A DNA stretch of 64,000 nucleotides, taken from the NCBI RefSeq assembly GCF_015711645.1, contig NZ_JABTEX010000002.1:310001-374000 (forward strand), in the 5' to 3' direction. The notes below the pieces were generated by a model, which was not told the origin of the DNA, ran no database searches, and was given only the letters and a program-made list of their open reading frames with translations. How positions within the stretch are numbered: the first letter of the stretch is position 1; the number at the start of each line of letters is the position of its first letter. Of this stretch, positions 35,170 through 43,429 are shown piece after piece. The position numbers and the translations under genes are program-made. This DNA comes from Planomonospora sp. ID82291 (GTDB lineage: Bacteria; Actinomycetota; Actinomycetes; Streptosporangiales; Streptosporangiaceae).

Positions 35170-36825
35170 TCACTTCCGATGAACCTCATTGACAGGCGTC
35201 TGGCGACCCTCTCTCCATACGATCTTGATGTCCTTGGCTGAGGCGGTCTTCACACCCCTGCCGACGGGGTGAACGATGACGGCGGTGAACATGCCCTTGA
35301 TCGTGGCGCGTCGCTGACGCAGGTCCATGGCGTTATCCCAGAGATGGTCGATGTCTCCGGAGAGGAGATGCGCCTCCGTCTGCTTGGCCGTCCAGTCGGC
35401 ACGCTCTAGCTGAAGCTCTTTCAGATGATCTTCAATCTTCGCGGTGAGCCGGAAGTGGCAGTCATCGCTGATCTTGCTGGCGACCCACCGCTGCGCGAGT
35501 GCGTTGAGCTTCCGGTCGAGTTCCTGGAGGAGTTCGTCCTTCTCCCATGCGGGCTCCGGGGCGGCAAGGGCTGCACGCTCCTTGAGCTCGGCCTTCACCA
35601 GGTTGGTGATCAACTCGTCCAGTGCCGCGCCCGAGCGGCCGACTCCTGAGCAACCAGCACTGGTTTTGGGCGGGCAGACGTAGACGTACCCGGACTTGCT
35701 GCGCTTGTCGGGACTTCCGCGGAGTTTGGCCATGCACATGCGGCCGGTGCCAGGGATGATCTTTCCGCAGCTCAAGATGCCGGAGAGCAGGTATTTAGTC
35801 GCCTTGTCCGTGCTGAGTGCCTCGCGTGGAGCGGTCGTCCAGGTGCGCTCGTCTTCGCGGGGCGGTGGGGCGCCTCGGTCCGGCCTTCGGATGCGTGGTT
35901 TACCGCGTTCCCAGACCTTGTAGATCTCCTCGGCGCTGCAAACGGTCTCCCATTCTCCGATCTTGGGCTTACCTGTGCGGTCATCGACGTAGATCTCTCC
36001 GTCGATGACGCGCAGGCCGGCGTTCCTGGGGTTTCGGACGATCTGTTTGACGGTCTGGTCGCGCCAGGGCCCACCCTTGCGCGTGGGAATGCCGGACTCT
36101 TGGAAGATTCGCGTGATGGATCCCCAGGATTTTCCGTCGATGCACGCTTCGATCGCTCTGCGTACCACCGGGGATTCGACGGGGTCGAGTTTCATGCCGT
36201 CGGCTGAGAAGCCGAAGGGCCTGCCTCCGGTATGAGGGATGCCGCGTATGGCGAGGCCTTCGTGCCAGAGCCGGGTGCGAGCCTTCTTCTTGCGGATCTC
36301 GCCCATGGAGATGGTGATGCTGGCCAGACCACGGATCTCGGAACCTTCGACGTACAGGTCTTGATCACCGGCGTGGTCGATGAAGTGCCGTCCGGGCCGG
36401 CTGCGGAAGGCCGCGATGAAGCGCTCCCGCTGCGAGGGGAGACGGTAGATGCGGTCCTCGTCGACGGTGATGACTCCGCCGACGGGATAGCCTTCCGGCG
36501 TCGTTCCGCGGGCGAGGTCGGAGAGCATGGCTTCGAAGTCGGGCCGGTATTCGTCTTTCGCGCTCGACAGGCCGTTGTCTGTGTAGCGGCGGACGATGAG
36601 GTACTGAGGGCCCAAACGGCGTATGCGGGCGCGCATGCTCCCGTGCTGGGTGGAGACACCGCCGGTTTCGTTCTTGCCTGTGCGGGTGTCGGAGATTCGG
36701 GCATAGGCGATGAGGCAGATGAGGTTCTGCTCGATGCATTCGATGACGCTGGGAAGCCCGGCGGGGACACCGCGTTCCGCTAGATCGGCCAGCGTTTCCG
36801 GAATCGGTTGCGAGTCGATCGCCAC
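35170..36825 (-). CDS. large serine recombinase/integrase
   Basis: The protein of about 551 residues has an N-terminal resolvase catalytic domain (LIAYARISDTRTG with the catalytic Ser, then VRRYTDNGLSSAKDEYRPDF). A Recombinase domain follows (RGIPHTGGRPFGF, SGIPTRKGGPW, IVRNPRNAGLRVI), then a zinc-ribbon region (LSGILSCGK...CMAKLRG...YVYVCPP...GCSG) and a coiled-coil. This is the layout of phage/ICE large serine integrases. The GTG at 36825 is chosen for AAGGGG 6 nt upstream; the frame is open to 36909. Its G+C is clearly lower than neighbours (near 60%), a sign of transfer. All domains look intact. Confidence 0.9.
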   Translation of the reverse strand: MAIDSQPIPETLADLAERGVPAGLPSVIECIEQNLICLIAYARISDTRTGKNETGGVSTQHGSMRARIRRLGPQYLIVRRYTDNGLSSAKDEYRPDFEAMLSDLARGTTPEGYPVGGVITVDEDRIYRLPSQRERFIAAFRSRPGRHFIDHAGDQDLYVEGSEIRGLASITISMGEIRKKKARTRLWHEGLAIRGIPHTGGRPFGFSADGMKLDPVESPVVRRAIEACIDGKSWGSITRIFQESGIPTRKGGPWRDQTVKQIVRNPRNAGLRVIDGEIYVDDRTGKPKIGEWETVCSAEEIYKVWERGKPRIRRPDRGAPPPREDERTWTTAPREALSTDKATKYLLSGILSCGKIIPGTGRMCMAKLRGSPDKRSKSGYVYVCPPKTSAGCSGVGRSGAALDELITNLVKAELKERAALAAPEPAWEKDELLQELDRKLNALAQRWVASKISDDCHFRLTAKIEDHLKELQLERADWTAKQTEAHLLSGDIDHLWDNAMDLRQRRATIKGMFTAVIVHPVGRGVKTASAKDIKIVWREGRQTPVNEVHRK

Positions 36826-36901
36826 TGATGGCCCCTTCCCTGATGATTTTATTACTCGCATCATGAAATCGCATTGATTAATGGAAGGCGGGTAATTCGC
36901 G

Positions 36902-37219
36902 CTGCCCACCGGTTACACCTGGTCGCGCCTCGGGCGGCGGGCGGTGGTGTCCCGGACCGTACTGCTGGACGATGCCTCGGCGCACGTGGCCAAGGCGTTC
37001 AGGGGCAGACGAGAGCAACTGGCCGAGATCGGGGTGGGGCTGCTCTCCCTGCCGCCGCGCAGTCCGGAGTTGAACGACATCGAGCGGGTCTGGCACGCGG
37101 CGAAGTACGAGGATTACCCGCGGTGTGCCCAGACCACCGTCGATGCCATCGGTGAAGCCGTGGACCGGGCCATGACCCGGCAACGAGATCGGATTCAGGG
37201 ATCAGGGCGATGGGGATGA
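36902..37219 (+). pseudogene. IS630-family transposase remnant
   Basis: The frame reads LPTGYTWSRLGRRAVVSRTV then LLDDASAHVAKAF, LSLPPRSPELNDIERVWHAAKYED. The DDE-superfamily motif D-x-A-x-x-H and the final PELNxIExVW are diagnostic of IS630 transposases. The N-terminal third is missing, and an internal deletion joins LPTGYTWS directly to the late Asp motif, losing the middle of the catalytic core. It cannot be active. It directly abuts a truncated HIT gene. Confidence 0.8.
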
Positions 37220-37363
37220 TCAGCAGATGTCCCGCGTTCCGCGGCCACCAGGGGGGCAGATCATCGCGAAGACGCGCTCGTCGCGGTAGACCACCTCGGG
37301 TTCCGGGTCCGAGGTGAGGTGGCAGAACGGGTAGTGGTGGTCGGCGGGCTCGTGGTTGTGCAC
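37212..37363 (-). pseudogene. HIT-family hydrolase, truncated and frameshifted
   Basis: From GTG 37363 (GGGAGG 5-6 nt upstream) the frame reads VHNHEPADHHYPFCHL, VVYRDERVFAMICPP, then runs into a stop. A one-base shift in the run of six C at about 37249-37254 restores WWPRNAGHLLIIP, the HIT-family strand that precedes the catalytic HxHxH. The gene ends at the IS630 fragment before that motif. So both a frameshift and a truncation are visible. Confidence 0.65.
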
Positions 37364-37667
37364 CGGGCGCCTCCCGGGCTGGTCGTCGACGTCCGTGGAG
37401 CCTGGTTTCGGCGAGGTCCACGCACCCCTTCAGGGCGCAAACCGCAGCGAATTTCACCGAAACCGCTTGGAGTCCTCTCGTCGCGCGCAACAACCTCGCC
37501 TTCTACCCGCGAGGAACGGGGAACGCGGACTTGGTGGTGACCCGGTTGTAGGACGTGGCCGACAGGTTGCGCGCTGTACGACCCTTTCCGTCGGAGCCGG
37601 ACATCCTGGGGGGTTCCGATGCGGCCGTCCTCCCGCCGGAGGCGGGAGGGGCGTAGGCTCACCGGGC
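37364..37667. other. gene-free stretch between the scar region and the next gene
   Basis: No credible coding region was found. An 8-bp inverted repeat (GGTTTCGG near 37404, CCGAAACC near 37457) may be a further mobile-element trace. The last 40 bases hold a hairpin (37629-37649) and a leaderless promoter for the gene at 37668. Confidence 0.4.
37629..37649. terminator. perfect 9-bp hairpin
   Basis: CCTCCCGCC (37629-37637) pairs with GGCGGGAGG (37641-37649) around GGA. It lies just upstream of the -10 box TAGGCT (37654-37659) of the next gene and may insulate it from read-through. Confidence 0.5.
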
Positions 37668-38846
37668 GTGGACCTCGACTTCATCTGTGTGCACGCGGGG
37701 CGTCCGGCGTCGGAGCTGACCCGGCGCGACGTGGCCCGCGCGCTCCTGGCGGTGCCCTCGGGGGTGGCGCTGGTGGCCCTCGGCGACCTGCGGCGGGCCA
37801 TGCTGGCGGCGGGCAACCCGCTCTCGGCGGTCTTCTGGGAGTCGGCCAGGGCGACGCTGGGGGCGATCGAGTCCGGGAGCGCGACCATCGGCGACGTGCA
37901 GCGCTGGCTGGAGGCCACCGGGACCGAGCCGCTGCTGCTGACCCGGAGCTTCTTCGTCTGGCCGGAGGAGGACGAGCGGGGACCGGTCGCCGGGGAGATG
38001 TTCGGCCGGCTGGTCGCCCGGCTGGAGGAGCTGGTCGCGGCGGGGGAGATCGACCCGGACGCGCTCGCCCGGGGCGACGCGGCGGCCCGCACGGCCTACG
38101 AGGACCTGCAGGAGGCGTGGCTGTCCGGCCCGCTGCCCGACGGCCGGGTCCCCGGGCCGGCGGTGAGCGACGAGCAGGACGAGGAGCTGTTCGCGGCCTG
38201 GGACGAGGAGGAGGCCTTCGCCCTCGACGAGCTGCGGCGCATCCTGGCCGGACTGCCCGATCCGGTGCGGCCCGAGGCCGAGCTGCGGGCCGCCTGCGCA
38301 CGGCTGCGCGCGGTGCTGGCCGACCCCGGGTATCCCGGGAGCGTGCTGCGGGCGTGCGCCGGGTACGGCGACGGGCCGCTGCCCGCCGACGACGAGGAGC
38401 TCTGGCTGGCCGTCGCGGCCGGCATCGCCGGACCGGTCTCCGACCTGCCGGAGGACGACGACGGGGTGGAGGACGACGACGGGGTGGAGGAGACCGCCGA
38501 CGCGGAGGGCGGGTTCGGCGCCGAGGACACGGCGCTGGCCTCGTTGTGCGCGATCCACCACGCCGACTGGCTGGCCGCGGTGGCCGCGCTGGCCAGGCGC
38601 GGCCCCGGGGTGCTGGCTTCGCCCGAGCGGATCGCGCGGCTCATCGCCGAGTCCGACGACATCGACGTCGACATGGACGAGCCGGAGGACCTGGAGGCGA
38701 CCGAGGCGCTGTTCGGCGCGGTCACGCCCCTGTGGCGGTCGCTGGGCGTCGTCGACGGCAGCGGGATCCTCACCCCGCTGGGCCACTGGGGCCTGCCCCG
38801 GGCGCTGGAGCGGGCCTGGTCGTCGTCGGACGCGCTCGGCGACTGA
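37668..38846 (+). CDS. uncharacterised acidic protein
   Basis: The 392-residue soluble protein is very acidic and mostly helical by composition. It carries a perfect EDDDGV-EDDDGV duplication near residue 263. The C-terminal LWRSLGVVDGSGILTPLGHW, then GLPRALERAW resembles a winged-helix end seen in several actinobacterial hypothetical proteins. The GTG at 37668 has no ribosome site; TAGGCT lies 8 nt upstream, so translation is probably leaderless. No family assigned. Confidence 0.7.
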   Translation: MDLDFICVHAGRPASELTRRDVARALLAVPSGVALVALGDLRRAMLAAGNPLSAVFWESARATLGAIESGSATIGDVQRWLEATGTEPLLLTRSFFVWPEEDERGPVAGEMFGRLVARLEELVAAGEIDPDALARGDAAARTAYEDLQEAWLSGPLPDGRVPGPAVSDEQDEELFAAWDEEEAFALDELRRILAGLPDPVRPEAELRAACARLRAVLADPGYPGSVLRACAGYGDGPLPADDEELWLAVAAGIAGPVSDLPEDDDGVEDDDGVEETADAEGGFGAEDTALASLCAIHHADWLAAVAALARRGPGVLASPERIARLIAESDDIDVDMDEPEDLEATEALFGAVTPLWRSLGVVDGSGILTPLGHWGLPRALERAWSSSDALGD

Positions 38847-38870
38847 CGGCCCGCCGTACGGGCGCCGGGC

Positions 38871-39068
38871 CTACGGGGCCCGGGTGGCGCCGTTCGGCGT
38901 GCCGTCCGCGTCCTCCCGGTCGGTCTCGGAGGGTAGCTCGATCTTCGAGATCTGCTTCCTCATCGACTTGACGAGCAGGAAGAGCGCGAGGCCCAGCGCC
39001 GCCACGACCAGGAACCCCAGGAGGCCCGGGCTGACGTCACCCTTGGGGACGGTGTCGAATGCAATCAC
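38871..39068 (-). CDS. small single-pass membrane protein next to mca
   Basis: The 65-residue protein has a transmembrane helix (LLGFLVVAALGLALFLLV, about residues 16-33) followed by a basic segment (KSMRKQISKI) and a polar tail, an inside-facing C-terminus. The GTG at 39068 follows CAGACT by 6 nt on the coding strand, without a ribosome site. It lies 34 bp after the mca gene on the same strand, a pairing I have seen described in actinobacterial genomes. Function unknown. Confidence 0.65.
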   Translation of the reverse strand: MIAFDTVPKGDVSPGLLGFLVVAALGLALFLLVKSMRKQISKIELPSETDREDADGTPNGATRAP

Positions 39069-39102
39069 GCGTCAAGTCTGCCACCGCGGGTCCGCGGTCG
39101 GT

Positions 39103-39990
39103 TCAGGGGCGGGAGGCGTGGCTCACCTCGTCGGCGTGGATGCCGGCGAAGAGGTCGTCCTCGGGCAGCTCGGTGTCCACCAGGGAACGGGCCAGGTGGT
39201 AGTCCTCGGTCGGCCAGATCTCGCGCTGCAGGTCGCGCGGGCAGACGAACCAGAACCCGTCGGGGTCGACCTGCGTGGCGTGCGCGAGCAGGGCCTCGTC
39301 GCGGACCTCGAAGTAGTCGCCGCACGGGACGCGGCTGGTCACCGGCCACTTCTGCGGGCGGTCCTCCCAGCGGGCGATCCAGTCGGCGTACGGCGAGCCG
39401 ATGCCGCGCGCGGTCATGGCCTCGTGCAGCGCCTCGAACCGGTCCTTGGTGAAGCCCATGTGGTAGTAGAGCTTCAGCGGCTGCCAGGGCTCGCCCGCCT
39501 CGGGGTAGCGGTCGGGGTCGCCGGCGGCCTCGAAGGCCTCCACCGAGACGCGGTTGGTCATGATGTGGTCGGGGTGCGGGTAGCCGCCGTCGTCGTCGTA
39601 GGTCAGGATGACGTGCGGCCGGAACTCGCGGACCGCGGCGACCAGCGGCGCCGAGGCGACCTCCAGGGGCTGCAACGCGAAGCATCCCTCCGGCAGCGGC
39701 TCGGTCTCGTCATCGGGCAGGCCGGAGTCGACGAAACCGAGGAAACGCTGCTTCACCCCGAGGATCTCGCGCGCCCGCTCCATCTCCAGGCGCCGCACCT
39801 CGCCGATGTTCTCAAGGATGTCGGGGCGGTCCATCTTGGGGTTCAGGATCGAGCCCCGCTCCCCCCCGGTGAGGGTGCACACGAGCACGTCCACGCCTTC
39901 GGCGACGTAGCGTGCCATCGTGGCGGCGCCCTTGCTCGACTCATCGTCGGGATGCGCGTGAACGGCCATCAGCCTCAGCGGTGCACTCAC
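39103..39990 (-). CDS. mca: mycothiol S-conjugate amidase
   Basis: The 295-residue LmbE/PIG-L zinc hydrolase cleaves mycothiol S-conjugates to a mercapturic acid and GlcN-Ins, detoxifying electrophiles. The zinc motif is AVHAHPDDESSKGAAT near residue 10, and the third ligand is in GGYPHPDHIMTNR near residue 140. The SSKGAAT form fits Mca rather than the deacetylase MshB. A second Mca-like gene lies at 59718. GAGGAG lies 10 nt before the GTG at 39990. It is divergent from the DUF4307 gene. Confidence 0.92.
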   Translation of the reverse strand: MSAPLRLMAVHAHPDDESSKGAATMARYVAEGVDVLVCTLTGGERGSILNPKMDRPDILENIGEVRRLEMERAREILGVKQRFLGFVDSGLPDDETEPLPEGCFALQPLEVASAPLVAAVREFRPHVILTYDDDGGYPHPDHIMTNRVSVEAFEAAGDPDRYPEAGEPWQPLKLYYHMGFTKDRFEALHEAMTARGIGSPYADWIARWEDRPQKWPVTSRVPCGDYFEVRDEALLAHATQVDPDGFWFVCPRDLQREIWPTEDYHLARSLVDTELPEDDLFAGIHADEVSHASRP

Positions 39991-40160
39991 GGCTCGACGT
40001 CTCCTCTTTCAGTGGTGCGGCTCGGACCCCCGCCGGCCTCGCGGCTTGGCCTGGATCACTCCAGGAAGAGGCTAGTTTCTCTATGGCGGTCGCGAGAGCG
40101 GGGCCCCCGCAAGGGACAATTGTCTCGGATAACGCCGAGGTAGTGCAGGGAGATTCCGTC

Positions 40161-40589
40161 ATGGCCACCAACGAGGCCGACGAGGGCCGGTTCGAGGGCC
40201 CCGTCCTCGGCACCCCGGGCGACTTCCCCGACCGGCCGGAGCGCCGGGGGCGTTTCGTCGTCCACGTGGTGATCGCGATCCTGTGCGCGGTGACGGCGGG
40301 CGGGTGGGGGTACGTGATGTGGGCGGCCAAGGGCGAGACCGAGGTCATCAAGCAGATCATCGCGTTCGACGTCGGCCGGCCCGGCTCCGCGCAGATCACC
40401 TTCGAGGTGATCAAGCCCTCCGACCGGGCGGCCGTGTGCCGGTTGCGCGCCATGGACGTCGGCCACGCGGAGGTCGGGAGCCGCGAGCTGGACATTCCCG
40501 CTGGTGAGGGATATGTCCGCCTTACTGAACGGCTAGAGACCAGTGCTCAGGCCACTTCTGCTGACGTCGAATACTGCTATCTCGTATAG
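40161..40589 (+). CDS. DUF4307 membrane protein
   Basis: The 142-residue protein has a short cytoplasmic N-terminus, one transmembrane helix (VVHVVIAILCAVTAGGWGYV, about residues 37-56) and an extracellular beta-rich domain with VIAFDVG and CRLRAMDVGHAEVG motifs of DUF4307. The ATG at 40161 has AGGGAG 7-8 nt upstream. It lies between mca and greA, the conserved actinobacterial order. No function known. Confidence 0.88.
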   Translation: MATNEADEGRFEGPVLGTPGDFPDRPERRGRFVVHVVIAILCAVTAGGWGYVMWAAKGETEVIKQIIAFDVGRPGSAQITFEVIKPSDRAAVCRLRAMDVGHAEVGSRELDIPAGEGYVRLTERLETSAQATSADVEYCYLV

Positions 40590-40695
40590 TGAGACATTTG
40601 GGGAAGCGTTCGAGCGGTTAACTTGTTAGCCTGTCGAGATTCGACCGTCCGCTCATCCCCAGCACGATGCCCCACAGAGGAAGCAAGGAGAACCC

Positions 40696-41199
40696 GTGGC
40701 CGACTCCCACATCGAGAGCGTCACCTGGCTCACTCAGGAGGCGTACGACCGCCTGAAGGCGGAGTTCGAATACCTCTCGGGGCCCGGGCGCGTCGACATC
40801 GCCAAGAAGATCGAGGCCGCCCGCGAAGAGGGCGACCTGAAGGAGAACGGCGGCTACCACGCCGCCAAGGACGAGCAGGGCAAGATGGAGGCCCGCATCT
40901 TCCACCTCCGCCAGATCCTGGACACCGCCAAGGTCGGTGAGGCGCCGCGCACCGAGGGCGTCGTCGGACCCGGCATGACCGTCACCGTCCGGTTCGAGGG
41001 CGACGACGAGGAGGTGGCGTTCCTGCTGGCCTCCCGCGAGGAGAGCGGCGCCCCGATCGACGTCTACTCGCCCAAGTCCCCGCTCGGCGCGGCGATCAAC
41101 GGCAAGAAGGTCGGCGAGAAGGCCACCTACACGATGCCGAACGGCCGCTCCAACACGGTGGAGATCCTGGAGGCCGTGCCGTACAACGGCGGCAACTGA
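40696..41199 (+). CDS. greA: transcription elongation factor GreA
   Basis: The 167-residue protein rescues backtracked RNA polymerase by stimulating transcript cleavage. The N-terminal coiled coil carries the acidic tip region AAREEGDLKENGGYHAAKDE near residue 50, and the C-terminal FKBP-like domain ends SPLGAAINGKKVGEKATY. The GTG at 40696 has AAGGAG 5-6 nt upstream. A strong hairpin follows 20 bp after the stop. Confidence 0.95.
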   Translation: MADSHIESVTWLTQEAYDRLKAEFEYLSGPGRVDIAKKIEAAREEGDLKENGGYHAAKDEQGKMEARIFHLRQILDTAKVGEAPRTEGVVGPGMTVTVRFEGDDEEVAFLLASREESGAPIDVYSPKSPLGAAINGKKVGEKATYTMPNGRSNTVEILEAVPYNGGN

Positions 41200-41218
41200 C
41201 CGACGAGGACGGTTGGAC

Positions 41219-41249
41219 CGATCCGCCGGGACAGGGTCCCGGCGGATCG
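41219..41249 (+). terminator. hairpin terminator of greA
   Basis: CGATCCGCCGGGAC (41219-41232) pairs perfectly with GTCCCGGCGGATCG (41236-41249) around AGG: 14 bp. Confidence 0.8.
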
Positions 41250-41420
41250 CCATGTCTCCGGGGGAGTTTCCATTCCCGTCGGTGACCATGGTGCGGGTAG
41301 TGACTGTTTCGGCGGGTTCGCGTGCATCCGTCGGCGGAGTACGGCAGGCTCGTGGGCCGGACCCCGTCCGAGGGGGACGGCCGGGCGGAACGGGTGGAGT
41401 TCGACGGAGGGGGAGACGGC

Positions 41421-42722
41421 GTGTTCGAGCGGCGGACGCGTGTCTCCGACGTGGTCCGGGAGGTCTGCCGCGACCTGGCCTACCGCCCGCGTCTGCGGCC
41501 CGGCGGACGCGGCCGGGGTGCGCCGGGGCGGTCCGCCCCGGCGGTCGCGGTGCCGGCGGTCGCGGTCCTGCTGGTCGCGGTGCTGGCGGCGGACCTGGTG
41601 GTGCTGAGCCGGATGCCGGAGCAGGCGCCGGAGCGCGGCGGTGCGGACACCGTCGCCGCCCGCCGGTCCGCCGACCGGCGGGAACTGGCCCGCACCACGA
41701 CGGCCGCGGCGTCCGTCCCGTCCTCCGGCGTCCCGTCCCCCGCGGTCCCGCCGCCCGTCGCCCCGCTGACCGAGATGCGCAAGCCGCACCTGTTCGTGGT
41801 CGCGAACCGGCCGCTGAGCTCCGCCGTCGTGGCGAGGGCGGCACGGATCAAGGGGATCCGGTCGATCGAGCGGGCCGACGCCGCCGAGGTCGTGATGGAC
41901 GACAAGCGGGTGCAGACGCTGGGGGTGGACCCCTCGACGTTCCGCGCCTACACGCCCCGGCCGACCGCCACCTCCGACAAGCTCTGGCGCAACGTCGCGG
42001 CGGGAGAGGTCGCCGTCTCCTTCGTCCTCGGCAACGACGGGGGCCTGGCGCTGGGCCGGACCGTCGCCAGCGGCGGGCGCGCCCTGCGGGTGGGCGCCTA
42101 CGCCACGATGGGCATGGGCGCCATCGACGCGGTGGTCTCCCGGCGGACGGCGCGCGAGCTCGGCATCCCGGAGAACAACGCCCTGGTGGTGAGCGCCCCG
42201 AAGGCCGACTCGACCCGGCTCCGCGCGGCCCTGCTCAAGGTCCTGCCGAAGGGCAGCCAGGTCGTCGCGATCAACCCGGTCTTCAAGGCCGCGCCGCGGA
42301 AGGTCTGGCCGGTGTCGGCCTTCATGAGCCCGGACCAGGTGCGGACCGCGCTCACCGCGGCGATCGGCAAGCTGGGCCGCCCGTACGTCTGGGGCGCCGA
42401 GGGGCCGGACACCTTCGACTGCTCCGGCCTGGTGCAGTGGGCCTACGCGCAGGCGGGCGTCCGGGTCCCCCGGGTGACGCACCAGCAGTTCGTGTCGGGT
42501 CCGCAGATCCCGCTCTCCCAGGCCCAGCCGGGCGACCTGCTGTTCTGGCGGCACGACCCGACCAACCCCGGCTACGTCTCGCACGTGGCGATCTACTGGG
42601 GCGGCGGGAAGATGCTGCACGCCCCGCGGACGGGCGACGTGGTCAAACTCGTCCCGGTCTCCACGCGGAACTTCGCCGGGGCCGTCCGCGTCAGCCCGCA
42701 GCTCGCCGCACGGGCGGGCTGA
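41421..42722 (+). CDS. NlpC/P60 (C40) cell-wall peptidase
   Basis: The 433-residue protein has a transmembrane helix near residues 50-72 and a long linker and middle region (residues 100-310, unassigned). The C-terminal NlpC/P60 domain has the catalytic Cys in TFDCSGLVQWAY and His in YVSHVAIYWGGGKMLHA, and opens with LGRPYVWGAEG. It should hydrolyse peptidoglycan stem peptides outside the cell. The GTG at 41421 follows a GGGGGAG run; the frame is open to 41322 without a ribosome site. The middle region recalls the N-terminal halves of other actinobacterial NlpC proteins with no known role. Confidence 0.88.
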   Translation: MFERRTRVSDVVREVCRDLAYRPRLRPGGRGRGAPGRSAPAVAVPAVAVLLVAVLAADLVVLSRMPEQAPERGGADTVAARRSADRRELARTTTAAASVPSSGVPSPAVPPPVAPLTEMRKPHLFVVANRPLSSAVVARAARIKGIRSIERADAAEVVMDDKRVQTLGVDPSTFRAYTPRPTATSDKLWRNVAAGEVAVSFVLGNDGGLALGRTVASGGRALRVGAYATMGMGAIDAVVSRRTARELGIPENNALVVSAPKADSTRLRAALLKVLPKGSQVVAINPVFKAAPRKVWPVSAFMSPDQVRTALTAAIGKLGRPYVWGAEGPDTFDCSGLVQWAYAQAGVRVPRVTHQQFVSGPQIPLSQAQPGDLLFWRHDPTNPGYVSHVAIYWGGGKMLHAPRTGDVVKLVPVSTRNFAGAVRVSPQLAARAG

Positions 42723-42784
42723 GCCGGGTCTCCGCGCGGGCCCCGGCCCTGGGCGGCGCGGTCGCCGTGCCGGACGCGGCCGTG

Positions 42785-43429
42785 TCAGGGACGCAGGCCC
42801 GACTCCAGGAGGGCGAGGGTCTCGTCGACGATGTCGGCCAGCGGGCGGGTCCCGTCGCTCCCGGCCCAGGAGAACAGCGCGGCCAGCATGGCGCCGACCA
42901 CCGCCCCGGCCGCCGTCCGGGCGAGCAGGTCGGCGGCGGGTCGGTCGGGGGGAACGCGGTCGGCGGCGGGTCGGTCGGCGGGGGCGGGGGCCATGCGCGC
43001 GGCGAGCGCCCGGGTGAACACGTCGATGGTGGCGATCATGTTGTCGACGGCGCGGGCGCGCAGCGCGGGGTGGCTGAGCTGGAGCCTGGTGCGGGCCCGG
43101 ATCTGCTCCTCCTCCTCGGGGGGGATCTGCGCGAACGCCTCGCGCATCGCGGCGCGCAGCGCGGGCACCGGGTCCAGGCCGGCGGGCTGGGCGGCCAGCG
43201 CGGCCAGCATGACGGGGTCGTAGTCGTCCTGGACGACCACGTCCTCCTTGGTGGGGAAGTAGCGGAAGAACGTGCTGGGCGAGATCTCGGCGGCCTCCGC
43301 GATCTGCTCGACCGTCGTCGCCTCGTAGCCCTGCTCGGCGAACAGTCGCAGGGCCTGCTCCTGGATCGTCCGCCGGGTCCGGGCCTTCTTGCGTTCGCGC
43401 AGTCCCTCAGGGCGCGGAGGTGAGCTCAT
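42785..43429 (-). CDS. TetR family regulator of the adjacent MFS exporter
   Basis: The 214-residue protein has an N-terminal TetR helix-turn-helix (RRTIQEQALRLFAEQGYEAT, then EISPSTFFRYFPTKEDVV) and an all-helical ligand domain with a DRPAADR duplication near residue 150. Its start overlaps the MFS stop by 23 bp, so it is the second gene of that operon, an unusual exporter-first order. It probably binds the perfect TTTGAGAG-N3-CTCTCAAA palindrome in front of the operon (inference). Confidence 0.9.
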   Translation of the reverse strand: MSSPPRPEGLRERKKARTRRTIQEQALRLFAEQGYEATTVEQIAEAAEISPSTFFRYFPTKEDVVVQDDYDPVMLAALAAQPAGLDPVPALRAAMREAFAQIPPEEEEQIRARTRLQLSHPALRARAVDNMIATIDVFTRALAARMAPAPADRPAADRVPPDRPAADLLARTAAGAVVGAMLAALFSWAGSDGTRPLADIVDETLALLESGLRP

